The translations under genes were made by a program, and so were the position numbers. A model generated the notes under the pieces. The model made no database searches, was not told the origin of the DNA, and saw only the letters and a list, made by a program, of their open reading frames with translations. Positions 21,010-32,499 of a DNA stretch of 64,000 bases are shown here, one piece after another (position 1 is the stretch's first letter; every line of letters starts with the position of its first letter). The stretch is from positions 1,054,566,432 to 1,054,630,431 of the forward strand of contig NC_064614.1 of the NCBI RefSeq assembly GCF_023898315.1. Direction: 5' to 3'. The stretch is from Schistocerca nitens (Eukaryota > Arthropoda > Insecta > Orthoptera > Acrididae).

Positions 21010-24000
21010 GAAGCACATTTCACATTGTTCCCCACAAGCTAAAAGGAATGGGTTAATTTTCATCATTTTATAAGAAATGGTATATATAAATATATGGTCA
21101 AGTCATGATTTATATTATTTCAAATTCTGGAGGCTTCTGAAGATGTCAGATTAATCTATCGAAATTGGTAAAGCAAAAGCAACATAACTTCGAAACTTAT
21201 GACCGAATTTTATCCTGAAACATATACCATACTACAGTTGCTGAGAAAATAATAGCTACGAATAAAATCGTTAAACAGTTGTCTACGTGACATGTGGCAA
21301 TTAATTTTAAATTTTTTCGCGAGGGAAAGTTTTGGAAATAGAGTTGTTCTTTGGACTTGCTTACATCTGTGATTATTACTTCCTATGGAGTTTAGTTTCT
21401 GTGCCCCAAAATATTACCCTACATGACGTCACGGTGTGATGATAAGCAAAGTAAATCAGCGTTAACTACTTAAGAAGGACTAAAATTTGGCCACGTTTTG
21501 ATCTTGCAGGTGCCTTCGATCAAGTATGCATCATCCAGGAGTGCCTCCCATCTATCCTGAATCCCTGAAACTGGATTCCTCCGTATCACTTATTATGCCA
21601 TCATTGCAAGGGATTAAAATTGTGGGTGAGAAACTGAATATGTTGAGTTTTACTGTGATAGAAGGTGAGCCCCCTCACTGTGAAAGAATTACTGGTTCTC
21701 AACAGTACACTGATTTCTCTTATTATACTGTTCTTGAGCTGAATCTGCAGCAATTACGATTTTATCATTAGCATTTAAAAATACATTGGAGATACCTAGT
21801 TTACCAGGTGTTGCAATAATGGAATCTTGATGTAGTTGACGGTGTTCAATTAGACGCCAAACCTAAGAGAGATTTTTAATACTTCCAAAACTCCACGAAG
21901 ATGATGAAAACTAAGAAATGTCAAATAAAGATAGCCTTTGAGATACTACAGTATATCACGACGTGGCTTCTGCACCCAGTTTGGGTACTGTCCTGCTACC
22001 ATGTCACTACTGTGTAATGCTTCGCATGGGGCATGGGATTTACCAGAGATAGCATTTCGCCAACCTTGTATCGCCTAATTTTAACGGGAACTGAGCTGTC
22101 GTAGCTGCCCTCCTCCCTTTCTCAGCGGCGGGAGCTGTCGGAGTGTTTCTGTTCGGCGCACAGGCGCAGCCCTGGGAACGTATGTTATCCCAGAGCAAAT
22201 TTACTCTTAGTGGAAGCTGACCAGCAATCCGATCTAATTACGAGAGAAGGCGTGGCCCTGGTTAAAACGTCCTACCTCATCTCGTGGGCGTCGGCGTCAG
22301 CTGCTCACTCTGCTGCACAAGGAGCTCTCCGTAATATTGTACCCATGACTGTCCAATGCATAAACTCTAAGGTCCCTAAGGAAATTTGGTGTTTCCGTGA
22401 TGATAGGATAGGCTTTAAGTCCAGACACGCCACAAACTGGACATATAAAACTGGCTCCTTTCACCAGGGCTACATGCTACACTTTTATTTGCGTCCAATT
22501 ATTTCTCCAGAAATTCTAGCAGGCTCCTTTAAGTATCTCGAATAACTATGGCCAAAGAAATGGGAACTCGATTATGCAAAGTCGTAAACTACAGCTGTGT
22601 TACATAATCGTCTGATCGTACTGAAGGAATTATCCAAATTTGGAAATATGATGTAAAGGCTAACAAATGGCAGAGGGTCGTCCGCTAATTATGTGGTATC
22701 AAAATGGAAGGGGAGGAGTGTGGCAAAATCTCACCAAATCTCAAGTGGACGGGACAGGGTCAATGGAAATTTCTCGCTTCGACTATTTAATCCAGAGAAT
22801 ATATATTATTATTACAACATAAAACATTTTGTTTTATAAAATTAATCCCAAGCATAAATAATATTATAGTGCCCATCAACTTTTATGACCTCTCTAAAAT
22901 GAGTGCTTTACAGTGTGCACACCCGGGATTCCCCTATTTGGAGCAACTGCCTGATGTCATTCGAGTAGTTCCCTGACGCGCCAGTCGAAATCACTACAAG
23001 TCAGTCAGAGAAGTAGTCGTGATATTGTGCAATGCGTGCATATAAAACCGATGTTATTGTGTTTAAAAATAATTTTTCTCAAAGATTTTGCAAAGCGTTA
23101 GCTAAACAGCATACTCACAAGTTGGAAGAAACGACCCAGCAAAAAGTTAATCATTTGCAGAAACAAGCCAAGCTGAAGTTCACCGACAGGAATTCTCTTA
23201 GTGTTTGTATAAATCAAGAGATCAAAAACCTATGTAATCATATGGTTCAAAGGAACATACAGGCTATGTTGTCTTTCATCTGCAAAGTAAGTAAAGATTC
23301 AGTCGCATTTAATGTATGTAAATATTATTAAAAGGTCAGTTTTTCAGGAATTCGTCAAAACAATTAAAGCTATTGTCATGGAGCCTTTTTGTCCCTCTGT
23401 CTGTCCATCCGAATACTACTTAGAGTTGTCATGTTTAAAACGGCGTTTTCAATCACGCGTTACAAATGCTGTTAAATGCACTTTCTAAATCTTATTAGTA
23501 CATATTTGCAGTGAAATTAGAGTTTCAAATGATAACTACGTACAAGATGCAATATTATGAGCTTCATTAAATTAATTGTCTTTGAAATCGGCCAAATGAC
23601 ACAGAATACTGAGAGAATCTCCTTATTATAATGGTAATATTTTGTTTTATAAAATTAATTCCGAGCAACATAATAAGTATTTTTAGTGGTGTGAACAAAG
23701 AACATGGATGTATCAAATAAATTTAATTATTTAAAAATTATAGGATGATCCTTACATGAGAGGGAGGGTGGGATCCAACGACATCTCATCAAGACTCACC
23801 AACGGTAGAGGGAGGGACGTATTAAAAAAGTAAGAACTTACGTAATTAATAGATATCCCTTTCGAAAGTTAAAGGTTTTAAGTAGTCTTTCCCCATGCCA
23901 AATGCGCTTATGTTGGTACATATGAGAATCTATCCTGGGACACTGCAGAGGCATCGAGAAAGAAAGTCCGTGTTTATAGCTGTCAGTGTTTCTCTATTTT

Positions 24001-24459
24001 CGTCTGGTCTCGGAGGGGATCCAAGCTTATGTTACACCTGTCAACACCAGTTCCACATTTGTTCCTTACTTTCACGTGTAATTATCTGGTCATGAGCTCT
24101 TCTCATAGTGCCATCCTATGATGGTCCATGGGTTTTCACCTCTCCCTTCGTGACATTGCTTGTTACATGATGGTTGCAGCGTAGTTCGAAGAGGTATGCC
24201 TCGACATCGGTCACTGAGCGACGAGCATAAAGCCATGAAATAGTATTTTTAATTACGTACACATCAACTTTTCTGGCCATGTGCTGGTGTATACTATACC
24301 AAGCATGGTTCGATATTTAAGCATGTAAAGTAAAGAGAAGTGTTGGCATAGTGCCATGTTCGGGTGTTTCTGTTTGTTTACGTTAGCGTAATTGATGAGC
24401 GGTAATCATCTTGTGGTCAGTACCACAGGAAGCAGGGTTTTCGATTCTGGAAGGCGTTG
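21010..24459. other. unrecognised sequence; one lysine-rich 99-codon frame at 23032-23331
   Basis: No recognised gene or element over about 3.4 kb. The frame at 23032-23331 is basic and helix-prone (KQHTHKLEETTQQKV) and contains an 'aaa|gtaagt' donor-like site near 23287, but I see no matching acceptor or domain. The frame at 22210-22545 is equally unrecognised. Confidence 0.35.
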
Positions 24460-25282
24460 CTACAGAGAAGGTATTGAAAACATTAAGAGACGAAATATAT
24501 AAGGTGTGAGAGGACAATACAAATTTGGTGAAGAGATTAGAAGCTCTTGATGGAGACGAGTAAGAAATAGTTTACTGCAAATCTCCAGTGTATAAAGAGA
24601 AGTTGCGGAGAGAGTACGATAACTAGCTGACCTACAATTGGCCTCAGGGTGTGAGGAATATGTTGATTTTGCGGAGAATGAAAAAAGTGGAAAAAGATGA
24701 AGCTGAAACAAGGAAGAAGGAGGAAGCTGAAAGAGAGAGGAACATGCTTGTGGATAGTTTCTCTGTTCCTGCAGATCGACCGACTGTCGTTAATGTCGTT
24801 AAACCTGTCGATCCTGTGAAGAGTAGGGCAGAACATCATAGGAGGATGGACAATCATTTGATTGACAGGATGGAAAAACGTGTAGTGGGTGTAGTAATAA
24901 AAATTCCTGATACTTCAGGTGATGTGCAGAGCAATGTCATTGTTGAGGTTAAGGTGAGTAATGTAGATGTACCAGACCCTATGTAAAGTACAGTTGTGGA
25001 ATCTAAGAAAGAAGGAATGAGTGTCGTGTGGGCTGTAACAATAGAGTCACTAATGGTGATAGCAATATGGTTTATTCAAGTGCCGTGGTATCTGCCCTAA
25101 TGAATGATAACTGGTGTTGTGTTGAGGCTGGACAGTCTGGGCCAGGAGCACTGGGAAGTGCATCTGCCAGTGTAGAGTGGTAGTGTAGACAGTGTTTTTG
25201 TTTTAGGTGCTATGGGGAATGCACATGAAGTTATCGATACCGTGTTGCAGTTGTGGTGGCAGAAATGGTACAGGCACATATA

Positions 25283-26704
25283 CACTCCTGGAAATGGAAA
25301 AAAGAACACATTAACACCGGTGTGTCAGACCCACCATACTTGCTCCGGACACTGCGAGAGGGCTGTACAAGCAATGATCACATGCACGGCACAGAGGACA
25401 CACCAGGAACCGCGGTGTTGGCCGTCGAATGGCGCTAGCTGCGCAGCATTTGTGCACCGCCGCCGTCAGTGTCAGCCAGTTTGCCGTGGCATACGGAGCT
25501 CCATCGCAGTCTTTAACACTGGTAGCATGCCGCGACAGCGTGGACGTGAACCGTATGTGCAGTTGACGGACTTTGAGCGAGGGCGTATAGTGGGCATGCG
25601 GGAGGCCGGGTGGACGTACCGCCGAATTGCTCAACACGTGGGGCGTGAGGTCTCCACAGTACATCGATGTTGTCGCCAGTGGTCGGCGGAAGGTGCACGT
25701 GCCCGTCGACCTGGGACCGGACCGCAGCGACGCACGGATGCACGCCAAGACCGTAGGATCCTACACAGTGCCGTAGGGGACCGCACCGCCACTTCCCAGC
25801 AAATTAGGGACACTGTTGCTCCTGAGGTATCGGCGAGGACCATTCGCAACCGTCTCCATGAAGCTGGGCTACGGTCCAGCACACCGTTAGGCCGTCCTCC
25901 GCTCACGCCCCAACATCGTGCAGCCCGCCTCCAGTGGTGTCGCGACAGGCGTGAATGGAGGGACGAATGGAGACGTGTCGTCTTCAGCGATGAGAGTCGC
26001 TTCTGCCTTGGTGCCAATGATGGTCGTATGCGTGTTTGGCGCCGTGCAGGTGAGCGCCACAATCAGGACTGCATACGACCGAGGCACACAGGGCCAACAC
26101 CCGGCATCATGGTGTGGGGAGCGATCTCCTACACTGGCCGTACACCACTGTTGATCGTCGAGGGGACACTGAATAGTGCACGGTACATCCAAACCGTCAT
26201 CGAACCCATCGTTCTACCATTCCTAGACCGGCAAGGGAACTTGCTGTTCCAACAGGACAATGCACGTCCGCATGTATCCTGTGCCACCCAACGTGCTCTA
26301 GAAGGTGTAAGTCAACTACCCTGGCCAGCAAGATCTCCGGATCTGTCCCCCATTGAGCTTGTTTGGGACTGGATGAAGCGTCGTCTCACGCAGTCTGCAC
26401 GTCCAGCACGAACGCTGGTCCAACTGAGGCGCCAGGTGGAAATGGCATGGCAAGCCGTTCCACAGGACTACATCCAGCATCTCTACGATCGTCTCCATGG
26501 GAGAATAGCAGCCTGCATTGCTGCGAAAGGTGGATATACACTGTACTAGTGCCGACATTGTGTATGCTCTGTTGCCTGTGTCTATGTGCCTGTGGTTCTG
26601 TCAGTGTGATCATGTGATGTATCTGACCCCAGGAATGTGTCAATAAAGTTTCCCCTTCCTGGGACAATGAATTCACGGTGTTCTTATTTCAATTTCCAGG
26701 AGTG
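25283..26704 (+). mobile_element. Tc1-like transposon, copy A, apparently intact
   Basis: The element is 1422 bp with inverted ends (cactcctggaaat...) of about 27 bp, two mismatches by eye, and TA on both sides. Its gene is uninterrupted. A second copy of identical length lies in opposite orientation at 31076-32497. The pair forms an inverted repeat 4.4 kb apart. Confidence 0.95.
25527..26549 (+). CDS. Tc1-like transposase, 340 aa
   Basis: DNA-cutting enzyme of the element, expected to act in the nucleus on its own inverted ends. I chose ATG 25527 (MPRQRG) because it is about 240 bp inside the element and matches the family's usual length; the frame is open further upstream, but that extension crosses the inverted repeat. 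Residues 12-50 form the first helix-turn-helix and about 65-112 the second, joined by a basic ARRPGTG linker. The catalytic core has Asp155 (FSDESRF), Asp244 (FQQDNARPH) and Glu277 (SPIELVWDW). I count 32 residues between Asp244 and Glu277, two fewer than the classic DD34E spacing. There is no stop, frameshift or missing catalytic residue, so it may encode active enzyme. The relatedness to copy B and the lack of decay argue for recent movement. Confidence 0.9.
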   Translation: MPRQRGREPYVQLTDFERGRIVGMREAGWTYRRIAQHVGREVSTVHRCCRQWSAEGARARRPGTGPQRRTDARQDRRILHSAVGDRTATSQQIRDTVAPEVSARTIRNRLHEAGLRSSTPLGRPPLTPQHRAARLQWCRDRREWRDEWRRVVFSDESRFCLGANDGRMRVWRRAGERHNQDCIRPRHTGPTPGIMVWGAISYTGRTPLLIVEGTLNSARYIQTVIEPIVLPFLDRQGNLLFQQDNARPHVSCATQRALEGVSQLPWPARSPDLSPIELVWDWMKRRLTQSARPARTLVQLRRQVEMAWQAVPQDYIQHLYDRLHGRIAACIAAKGGYTLY

Positions 26705-27969
26705 TAGTTCCTTGGAAGCAGTGTGAATGGAAGAAAAGGAAGAGGAGATGAGTTCATAAAGTAGGTGATCAAGAACGCTGAATCTGTTAAAAAGTGTCTG
26801 CCAGAGGTTTAGAATGTAGTATGAGTGCAAATAGTGGGTCACAGCCTTGCAGGGCAAGCAACCGACATGTGCTGTGAGCTATTACAGCACAGACAAAGTC
26901 TGACATATGCAATGGGTTGAAGTGGGCGAAGGGTGCGACATGAACATAGCAATAAACATTCTGACTGAACATCATGCTAAACTTAAACTTCAGTGGCAGA
27001 AAGCAATTGTCAGTGTATGGCTTTCACGAGTTGGATTTGTTACACAAGGCAAGGGATAAAAACCACTGGATGGATAGGAGAAACGCCAAGTGCAAGAATT
27101 TAATGATGCGAGGCTATGTTTTGTAAAACTTGATATGTCGAGGATAATTTATTAAGAAAGAAAGAGTGCCATTATTGGTTTAGAAGTGTGGAATGCAGAG
27201 TTAAAAGTTATTTGTGCACAAGCATGGCAAGAGGCCTACCAGCGAAATATTTTCTGGTATTTTAGATAATAAGCAGGTCAAGTGTTCTTTGAAAGATGTT
27301 TTAAGATTAAGAAACACAAGGAGGGATTCTTAGGTGACAGTACCCATAGTAAGTGTATGAGGAATATTATAGCGCAAGTAAATTTGGAGAAAGAAGTTGT
27401 AGAGCTTATGGAAATGGGGAACAACAATAAAATTTAATGTTATAAATGTATAGGATTTAAAATTGCCATTGTAGTGTAGTTTTAGGGGTGTGGATTCATT
27501 TCATGGATCAAGGGTGGAAGTAGTTACAGTGGAGAACTGGTACTGAGCAAGATCTGAGGGGTCCTCCTGGAGGAGGCAGTGTACTGTTACTACCCAGTGA
27601 GGATAGTGTGGCGACATGCACTAAAGGACTGCGAGATGGGCTAGCTAGTGGAAATTTGCACCAAGCAGTAACAGCCAGAATGGGCAGGACTATGTCATCA
27701 CACAAGGACAAGACCCATGTTGTGAGCAGCATGACTGAGAATTGGTAACAGTGCAAAAAATACACTTCAGAGCTGTATAAATAGATGTGAACTAGCTATG
27801 TTAAAGAGGTAACTGTTGTTTGTCTGTTATTTCTTGCCTAATAATTAGATATCTATAGTGTAATTTGTCCAAAAATAACAGCTATTTTTGTACAGTATAA
27901 ATGGAGGCCTGCTTATAATTAATGTTATTGTTAATTATGCTTTCTTTGTTGACTACAGACATCAATGTC

Positions 27970-28440
27970 AAAGAAGAAATAAACAACAGAATATAGAAAG
28001 CCAACAGATTTATTTTCATTATGGTTAAAAAAGCAAACGTATTTCAAGAAGTTCAAAGACTGAGATATACAAAACTCTTGTCATATATATTCTGAATATG
28101 ACTGGAGACATGGTCACTAACAAAATCATAAGAAGCAAAATTAAGGATTTAGAAACGAAAATTTTCAAGAGTATATATCGAGGGATTAAAGGTAAATATC
28201 ACAGCATATTGCAAGATATTACCAAACAAAGAAGTATACAATCTGTCTGGAGATTCAGACATCATATCTCAAAGTAGAACTAGGGGACTTCACCACATTG
28301 GACATGCACTTCAAACTGCAGAAAACTGGAAAATCTATCAAGTATGCACAGAACATCATCAAGGAAGGTTACCTATTGGAATCTCAATACTACACTATTT
28401 TGACAACATCAGAGAAGATATGTTAATGTGACAAGTAATA
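27970..28440 (+). pseudogene. non-LTR retrotransposon ORF2 C-terminal fragment
   Basis: Across several stops and frame changes the plus strand reads like the end of a LINE reverse-transcriptase protein: an 'ETWSLTKS.EAKLR' block (about 28110-28165), an 'LPNKEVYNL' block (about 28220) and 'TRGLHHIGHAL' (about 28280). These are the conserved blocks after the polymerase domain in such ORF2 proteins. It is too broken to be expressed. Confidence 0.55.
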
Positions 28441-28734
28441 AAGTGACAAATTAATTAGCAAAATTACCTGAAAAAGTAGTGTGGCATCATCAGGGAAAAA
28501 CTTTCATAGCTTGTGGAGTTTTCTAATAATGATATAACCCATGTTTTGGAGATGTGATGACCAATGAAAAACTTTTTCTTTTGAATGTCTCAATTTGGTA
28601 TCAGATTGCACCCAAATATAAAGAAACTATTCTGAACAAAGACCAAAGCAGCAAGTTAAACATATGAAACGTTTTTGTATGTTTTGTTAAGAGTTCATTT
28701 CAAGTGACTTTTATTATTGGTCATATATTGCAAC

Positions 28735-28738
28735 TGTG
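28735..28738. repeat. target-site duplication TGTG, left
   Basis: Four bases next to the 5' LTR, repeated after the 3' LTR at 39586-39589. A 4-bp duplication is usual for gypsy-type integrases. Confidence 0.8.
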
Positions 28739-30246
28739 TGTAGGGAAGCAGCCTACTCACGCTGTAGTAAATTCACATCAGCCTTTCCATTGTGTGCCAG
28801 CCAGTCTGCTGTAACTAGCTCTTACGTCATAAATGCTGCGCAATACTTTAAAAATCAAGCAAATAACCTAAAACTTTTCTGGCATGTCAGAAGTAATACT
28901 AAATTAATATGTGTTAAATATCAGTTCGATAACTTCAGCCATTTTCGAAATTTGGACGTTTTTCTGAAAAAATCATTGGCGCAACAGAAAAGAGCTAGAG
29001 ACTTCAAAATTTATATTTAGATTCATCTTTCATAATGATTTAATAAAAACAGTACTTTGGATTTCACAAATTAAGATTTTAGTGGAAATTCATGATTTTC
29101 TGGTTTTCGTCTCAAAACTTAAGGAAGCAAGATAGATTAAGTAGGCTAAGAAATAAGGCTAGGATGTTTAGATTTAAATAGGTTGGAGATCCGCTATGAC
29201 TATGAAGATGTGAAAAGTTTCTTTTGAATACCTATAAAATTATAGCGATAACAGATCTCAAAAGGGCCAGTTCAGAGCTCATCTACTGCGTGCAGTGTAA
29301 TTTAATTAATTCTCTCACCCAAAATATTTAACTTAGCCACGTCAAAAATTTATTATCAATACTTACCTGGGTGCTGAATGCACATTTAAATTAAGAGCTT
29401 CATCGGCCATCAGCAAAAGAAGCTATAATTTATTATGTAACTGGAAGTGGTGCGTTACTAGCCCAGCGGCTAGTCGGGAGAGCCGATTTGATCAGGCGTT
29501 CCCTTAGCCATCCGCACCGCGGCTTTATATATAAGAACGCTGCGTGAGGAAAAAGGCCCCAGTTCTCTCCAGACGCTGAATAACACGCCATCTGTGTCGG
29601 GAGTCGCGTCGCATCGGTATCACTGCTACAAACAGCCTCGGGTGCCGTATTAAGTTACTAGAGATACGCGGAACCATGAAATCATTTCAAGTGAAGTGTT
29701 AATTCTGGGATGATTTTCATTATCTAGCTTCAGTTTGCGTATTGTCGTATTTTCACGTGCCGTCGCGGGACAGACATTCTACCAATTATTTAGCGTGGCG
29801 TTTGATGAAATATTCTCATCAAATTATGGCGAGCATTCTTTTAACATTTAATTCGGACAATTATAGTTGCATCAGCGCATTAGACTCTGAACTGCTCTGT
29901 TAGTTAGGTTGTAGGGATACTTGCGTTTGTTATCAGTGACTTTCAGAATATACTCAACTATTTTGGAATATCGTTTTTGATTATAAATCCCGGACAATCT
30001 CCTAATTCCTCAGAGCTATAAGCTGCAGCTATAATTGTATTCTCAGATGAAGTGGGCACTAGGAATTCTAATTACAGGCTTCACGTTTTGTTAAATCACT
30101 TTCTGGTTGCTAAAAAGGAATTAGAGAGCCAGTGTTGAGAACGGCGAAAGACAGCCTTAATAACATTCTAAAAGCCAGAAACTGATTCAACATTCAAACT
30201 TTTATGCAACAGCAATCATAATTTCACAGTAATTCGCCGCCCCACA
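28739..30246 (+). repeat. 5' LTR, 1508 bp
   Basis: Begins tgtagggaagc and ends gccgccccaca. It differs from the 3' LTR at about ten positions by eye, nearly all transitions, with no length change, so the insertion is young. The LTR is long for insect gypsy elements. Confidence 0.95.
29526..29534 (+). promoter_or_regulatory. TATA box of the 5' LTR
   Basis: TATATATAA in a GC-rich surround (accgcggct upstream, gaacgctgcg downstream). A start site about 30 bp further on, near 29555-29565 (ccccagttc), would leave a roughly 690-bp transcribed LTR part. The same box lies at 38865-38873 in the 3' LTR. The start site is inferred. Confidence 0.6.
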
Positions 30247-30248
30247 TA

Positions 30249-30266
30249 TGGTGCATCGGCCGGGAA
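30249..30266 (+). other. primer-binding site, tRNA-Gly(GCC)
   Basis: Two bases after the LTR, tggtgcatcggccgggaa is complementary over 18 nt to the 3' end of insect tRNA-Gly(GCC), including CCA. I recalled that tRNA end (..cggccgatgcaCCA) from memory. Minus-strand cDNA synthesis would start here. Confidence 0.8.
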
Positions 30267-30643
30267 ATCAACTGAGTAAAAGTGAAAGTGATTTTTAACT
30301 ATTCGGATTCGCGAGTGAAATGCGACACGCAACTGAGCATAGAACAGTGGGTGTATTACGTGCGTATGTGGACGACGCAATTGGATTAACAACGCCTCTG
30401 GATTGACAGAGTTGGCACTGAGTCTAGCGGCGCTGCCATCATCGAGAGAAGCCAGTTTCGCCGCCGCGCCTGCAAATGCGGGCCACGCAAACACGTCGGA
30501 GTGCCGTCTGCAGTTCTACGTGCCACGTCGCATCAGTAATCCTGGTACGCCGCGCCGGCAACGCCATACGTCGTGCAGAAGGAACTAAGTTAAGTGAAAA
30601 GCTGTTAAAATTTTTACTAACCTGCACTAAAAGACTGTCGGCG

Positions 30644-31075
30644 ATGGAACCGCCAAAAGAAACCGAGTTTAAACTTAAATTAGAACCTATGTCTGTTGAG
30701 GGAACTGTAAATTCAGACAACGATTCAAGTGTAAATATGCATGAAAGTAGTAATGCTAAGGTGAAATATGAAATATTGTCTCCTGACAGTAGTTTAAAAA
30801 GGGGCAATGATTCAATAAGAGAGACCCCTGTAGTTAAGCAGAAAGCAGAAATTGTTAATTTATTGGATGACAGTTTTTCTGATGAGTTAAAAACGAAACA
30901 ACCATCAGAGATGGTAGAGTTTAAACAGGAGAAGTTAGATATGACTGATCAATCAGAAGTTTCATTTAGTTTTGATGATTCTGGTGTTGGAGCTAGTTTT
31001 TCGTCACCTGAGTGTGATAAAAAGCCAGCTAGTGAGCAACCCAAAGATACTGGGGCTGTTGATTTAAATGTTATA
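30644..31075 (+). pseudogene. gag, N-terminal part, cut by a transposon
   Basis: The likely start is ATG 30644, 377 bp after the primer site; the longer frame from 30476 reads back through leader sequence. The product is acidic and Ser/Lys-rich without a recognisable domain, as is usual for the first third of insect gypsy-type Gag. The Tc1-like element inserted at the TA ending at 31075. The frame would continue correctly after 32499 if the insertion and one TA were absent, so gag was open when the transposon arrived. Confidence 0.75.
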
Positions 31076-32497
31076 CACTCCTGGAAATTGAAATAAGAAC
31101 ACCGTGGATTCATTGTCCCAGGAAGGGGAAACTTTATTGACACATTCCTGCGGTCAGATACATCACATGATCACACTGACAGAACCACAGGCACATAGAC
31201 ACAGGCAACAGAGCATGCACAATGTCGGCACTAGTACAGTGTATATCCACCTTTCGCAGCAATGCAGGCTGCTATTCTCCCATGGAGACGATCGTAGAGA
31301 TGCTGGATGTAGTCCTGTGGAACGGCTTGCCATGCCATTTCCACCTGGCGCCTCAGTTGGACCAGCGTTCGTGCTGGACGTGCAGACCGCGTGAGACGAC
31401 GCTTCATCCAGTCCCAAACATGCTCAATGGGGGACAGATCCGGAGATCTTGCTGGCCAGGGTAGTTGACTTACACCTTCTAGAGCACGTTGGGTGGCACG
31501 GGATACATGCGGACGTGCATTGTCCTGTTGGAACAGCAAGTTCCCTTGCCAGTCTAGGAATGGTAGAACGATGGGTTCGATGACGGTTTGGATGTACCAT
31601 GCACTATTCAGTGTCCCCTCGACGATCACCAGTGGTGTACGGCCAGTGTAGGAGATCGCTCCCCACACCATGATGCCGGGTGTTGGCCCTGTGTGCCTCG
31701 GTCGTATGCAGTCCTGATTGTGGCGCTCACCTGCACGGCGCCAAACACGCATACGACCATCATTGGCACCAAGGCAGAAGCGACTCTCATCGCTGAAGAC
31801 GACACGTCTCCATTCGTCCCTCCATTCACGCCTGTCGCGACACCACTGGAGGCGGGCTGCACGATGTTGGGGCGTGAGCGGAAGACGGCCTAACGGTGTG
31901 CGGGACCGTAGCCCAGCTTCATGGAGACGGTTGCGAATGGTCCTCGCCGATACCCCAGGAGCAACAGTGTCCCTAATTTGCTGGAAAGTGGCGGTGCGGT
32001 CCCCTACGGCACTGCGTAGGATCCTACGGTCTTGGCGTGCATCCGTGCGTCGCTGCGGTCCGGTCCCAGGTCGACGGGCACGTGCACCTTCCGCCGACCA
32101 CTGGCGACAACATCGATGTACTGTGGAGACCTCACGCCACTCGTGTTGAGCAATTCGGCGGTACGTCCACCCGGCCTCCCGCATGCCCACTATACGCCCT
32201 CACTCAAAGTCCGTCAACTGCACATACGGTTCACGTCCACGCTGTCGCGGCATGCTACCAGTGTTAAAGACTGCGATGGAGCTCCGTATGCCACGGCAAA
32301 CTGGCTGACACTGACGGCGGCGGTGCACAAATGCTGCGCAGCTAGCGCCATTCGACGGCCAACACCGCGGTTCCTGGTATGTCCGCTGTGCCTTGCGTGT
32401 GATCATTGCTTGTACAGCCCTCTCGCAGTGTCCGGAGCAAGTATGGTGGGTCTGACACACCGGTGTCAATGTGTTCTTTTTTCCATTTCCAGGAGTG
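31076..32497 (-). mobile_element. Tc1-like transposon, copy B, inside gag
   Basis: The element is 1422 bp, the same length as copy A, in the opposite orientation, with inverted ends cactcctgg and ccaggagtg and TA on both sides (31074-31075, 32498-32499). Its sequence is very close to copy A. It is nested in the LTR element, so it arrived later. Confidence 0.95.
31231..32253 (-). pseudogene. Tc1-like transposase, copy B, one nonsense change
   Basis: Same 1023-bp gene as copy A. The start ATG is at 32251-32253 and the stop at 31231. It is broken by one visible defect: at codon 18 the CGA for Arg of copy A is TGA, a CpG-to-TpG type change. After that stop the frame is open to the end, and the catalytic Asp, Asp and Glu (here SPIEHVW) are all present with the same 32-residue spacing. 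A few other residues differ from copy A, for example near residues 38, 80 and 90. A restart at an internal Met (32190 or 32184) would lack the first helix of the DNA-binding domain. Confidence 0.9.
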
Positions 32498-32499
32498 TA

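Larger units (their letters stand above)
24460..27480 (+). other. degraded, possibly retroelement-derived sequence split by a Tc1-like insertion
   Basis: Plus-strand open pieces surround the Tc1-like element. The frame at 24651-24986 is highly charged (runs of K, E and R) and resembles a non-LTR ORF1 or Gag only in composition. After the insertion the plus strand continues with purine-rich, stop-ridden sequence to about 27480. The TA at 25281-25282 and 26705-26706 marks where the transposon landed. I do not recognise a domain, so this is a loose call. Confidence 0.3.

Noticed and set aside
25212-25526. Longer N-terminus of the transposase from 25212
   Set aside because: This extension starts outside the element and reads through its inverted repeat; the ATG at 25527 gives the family length.
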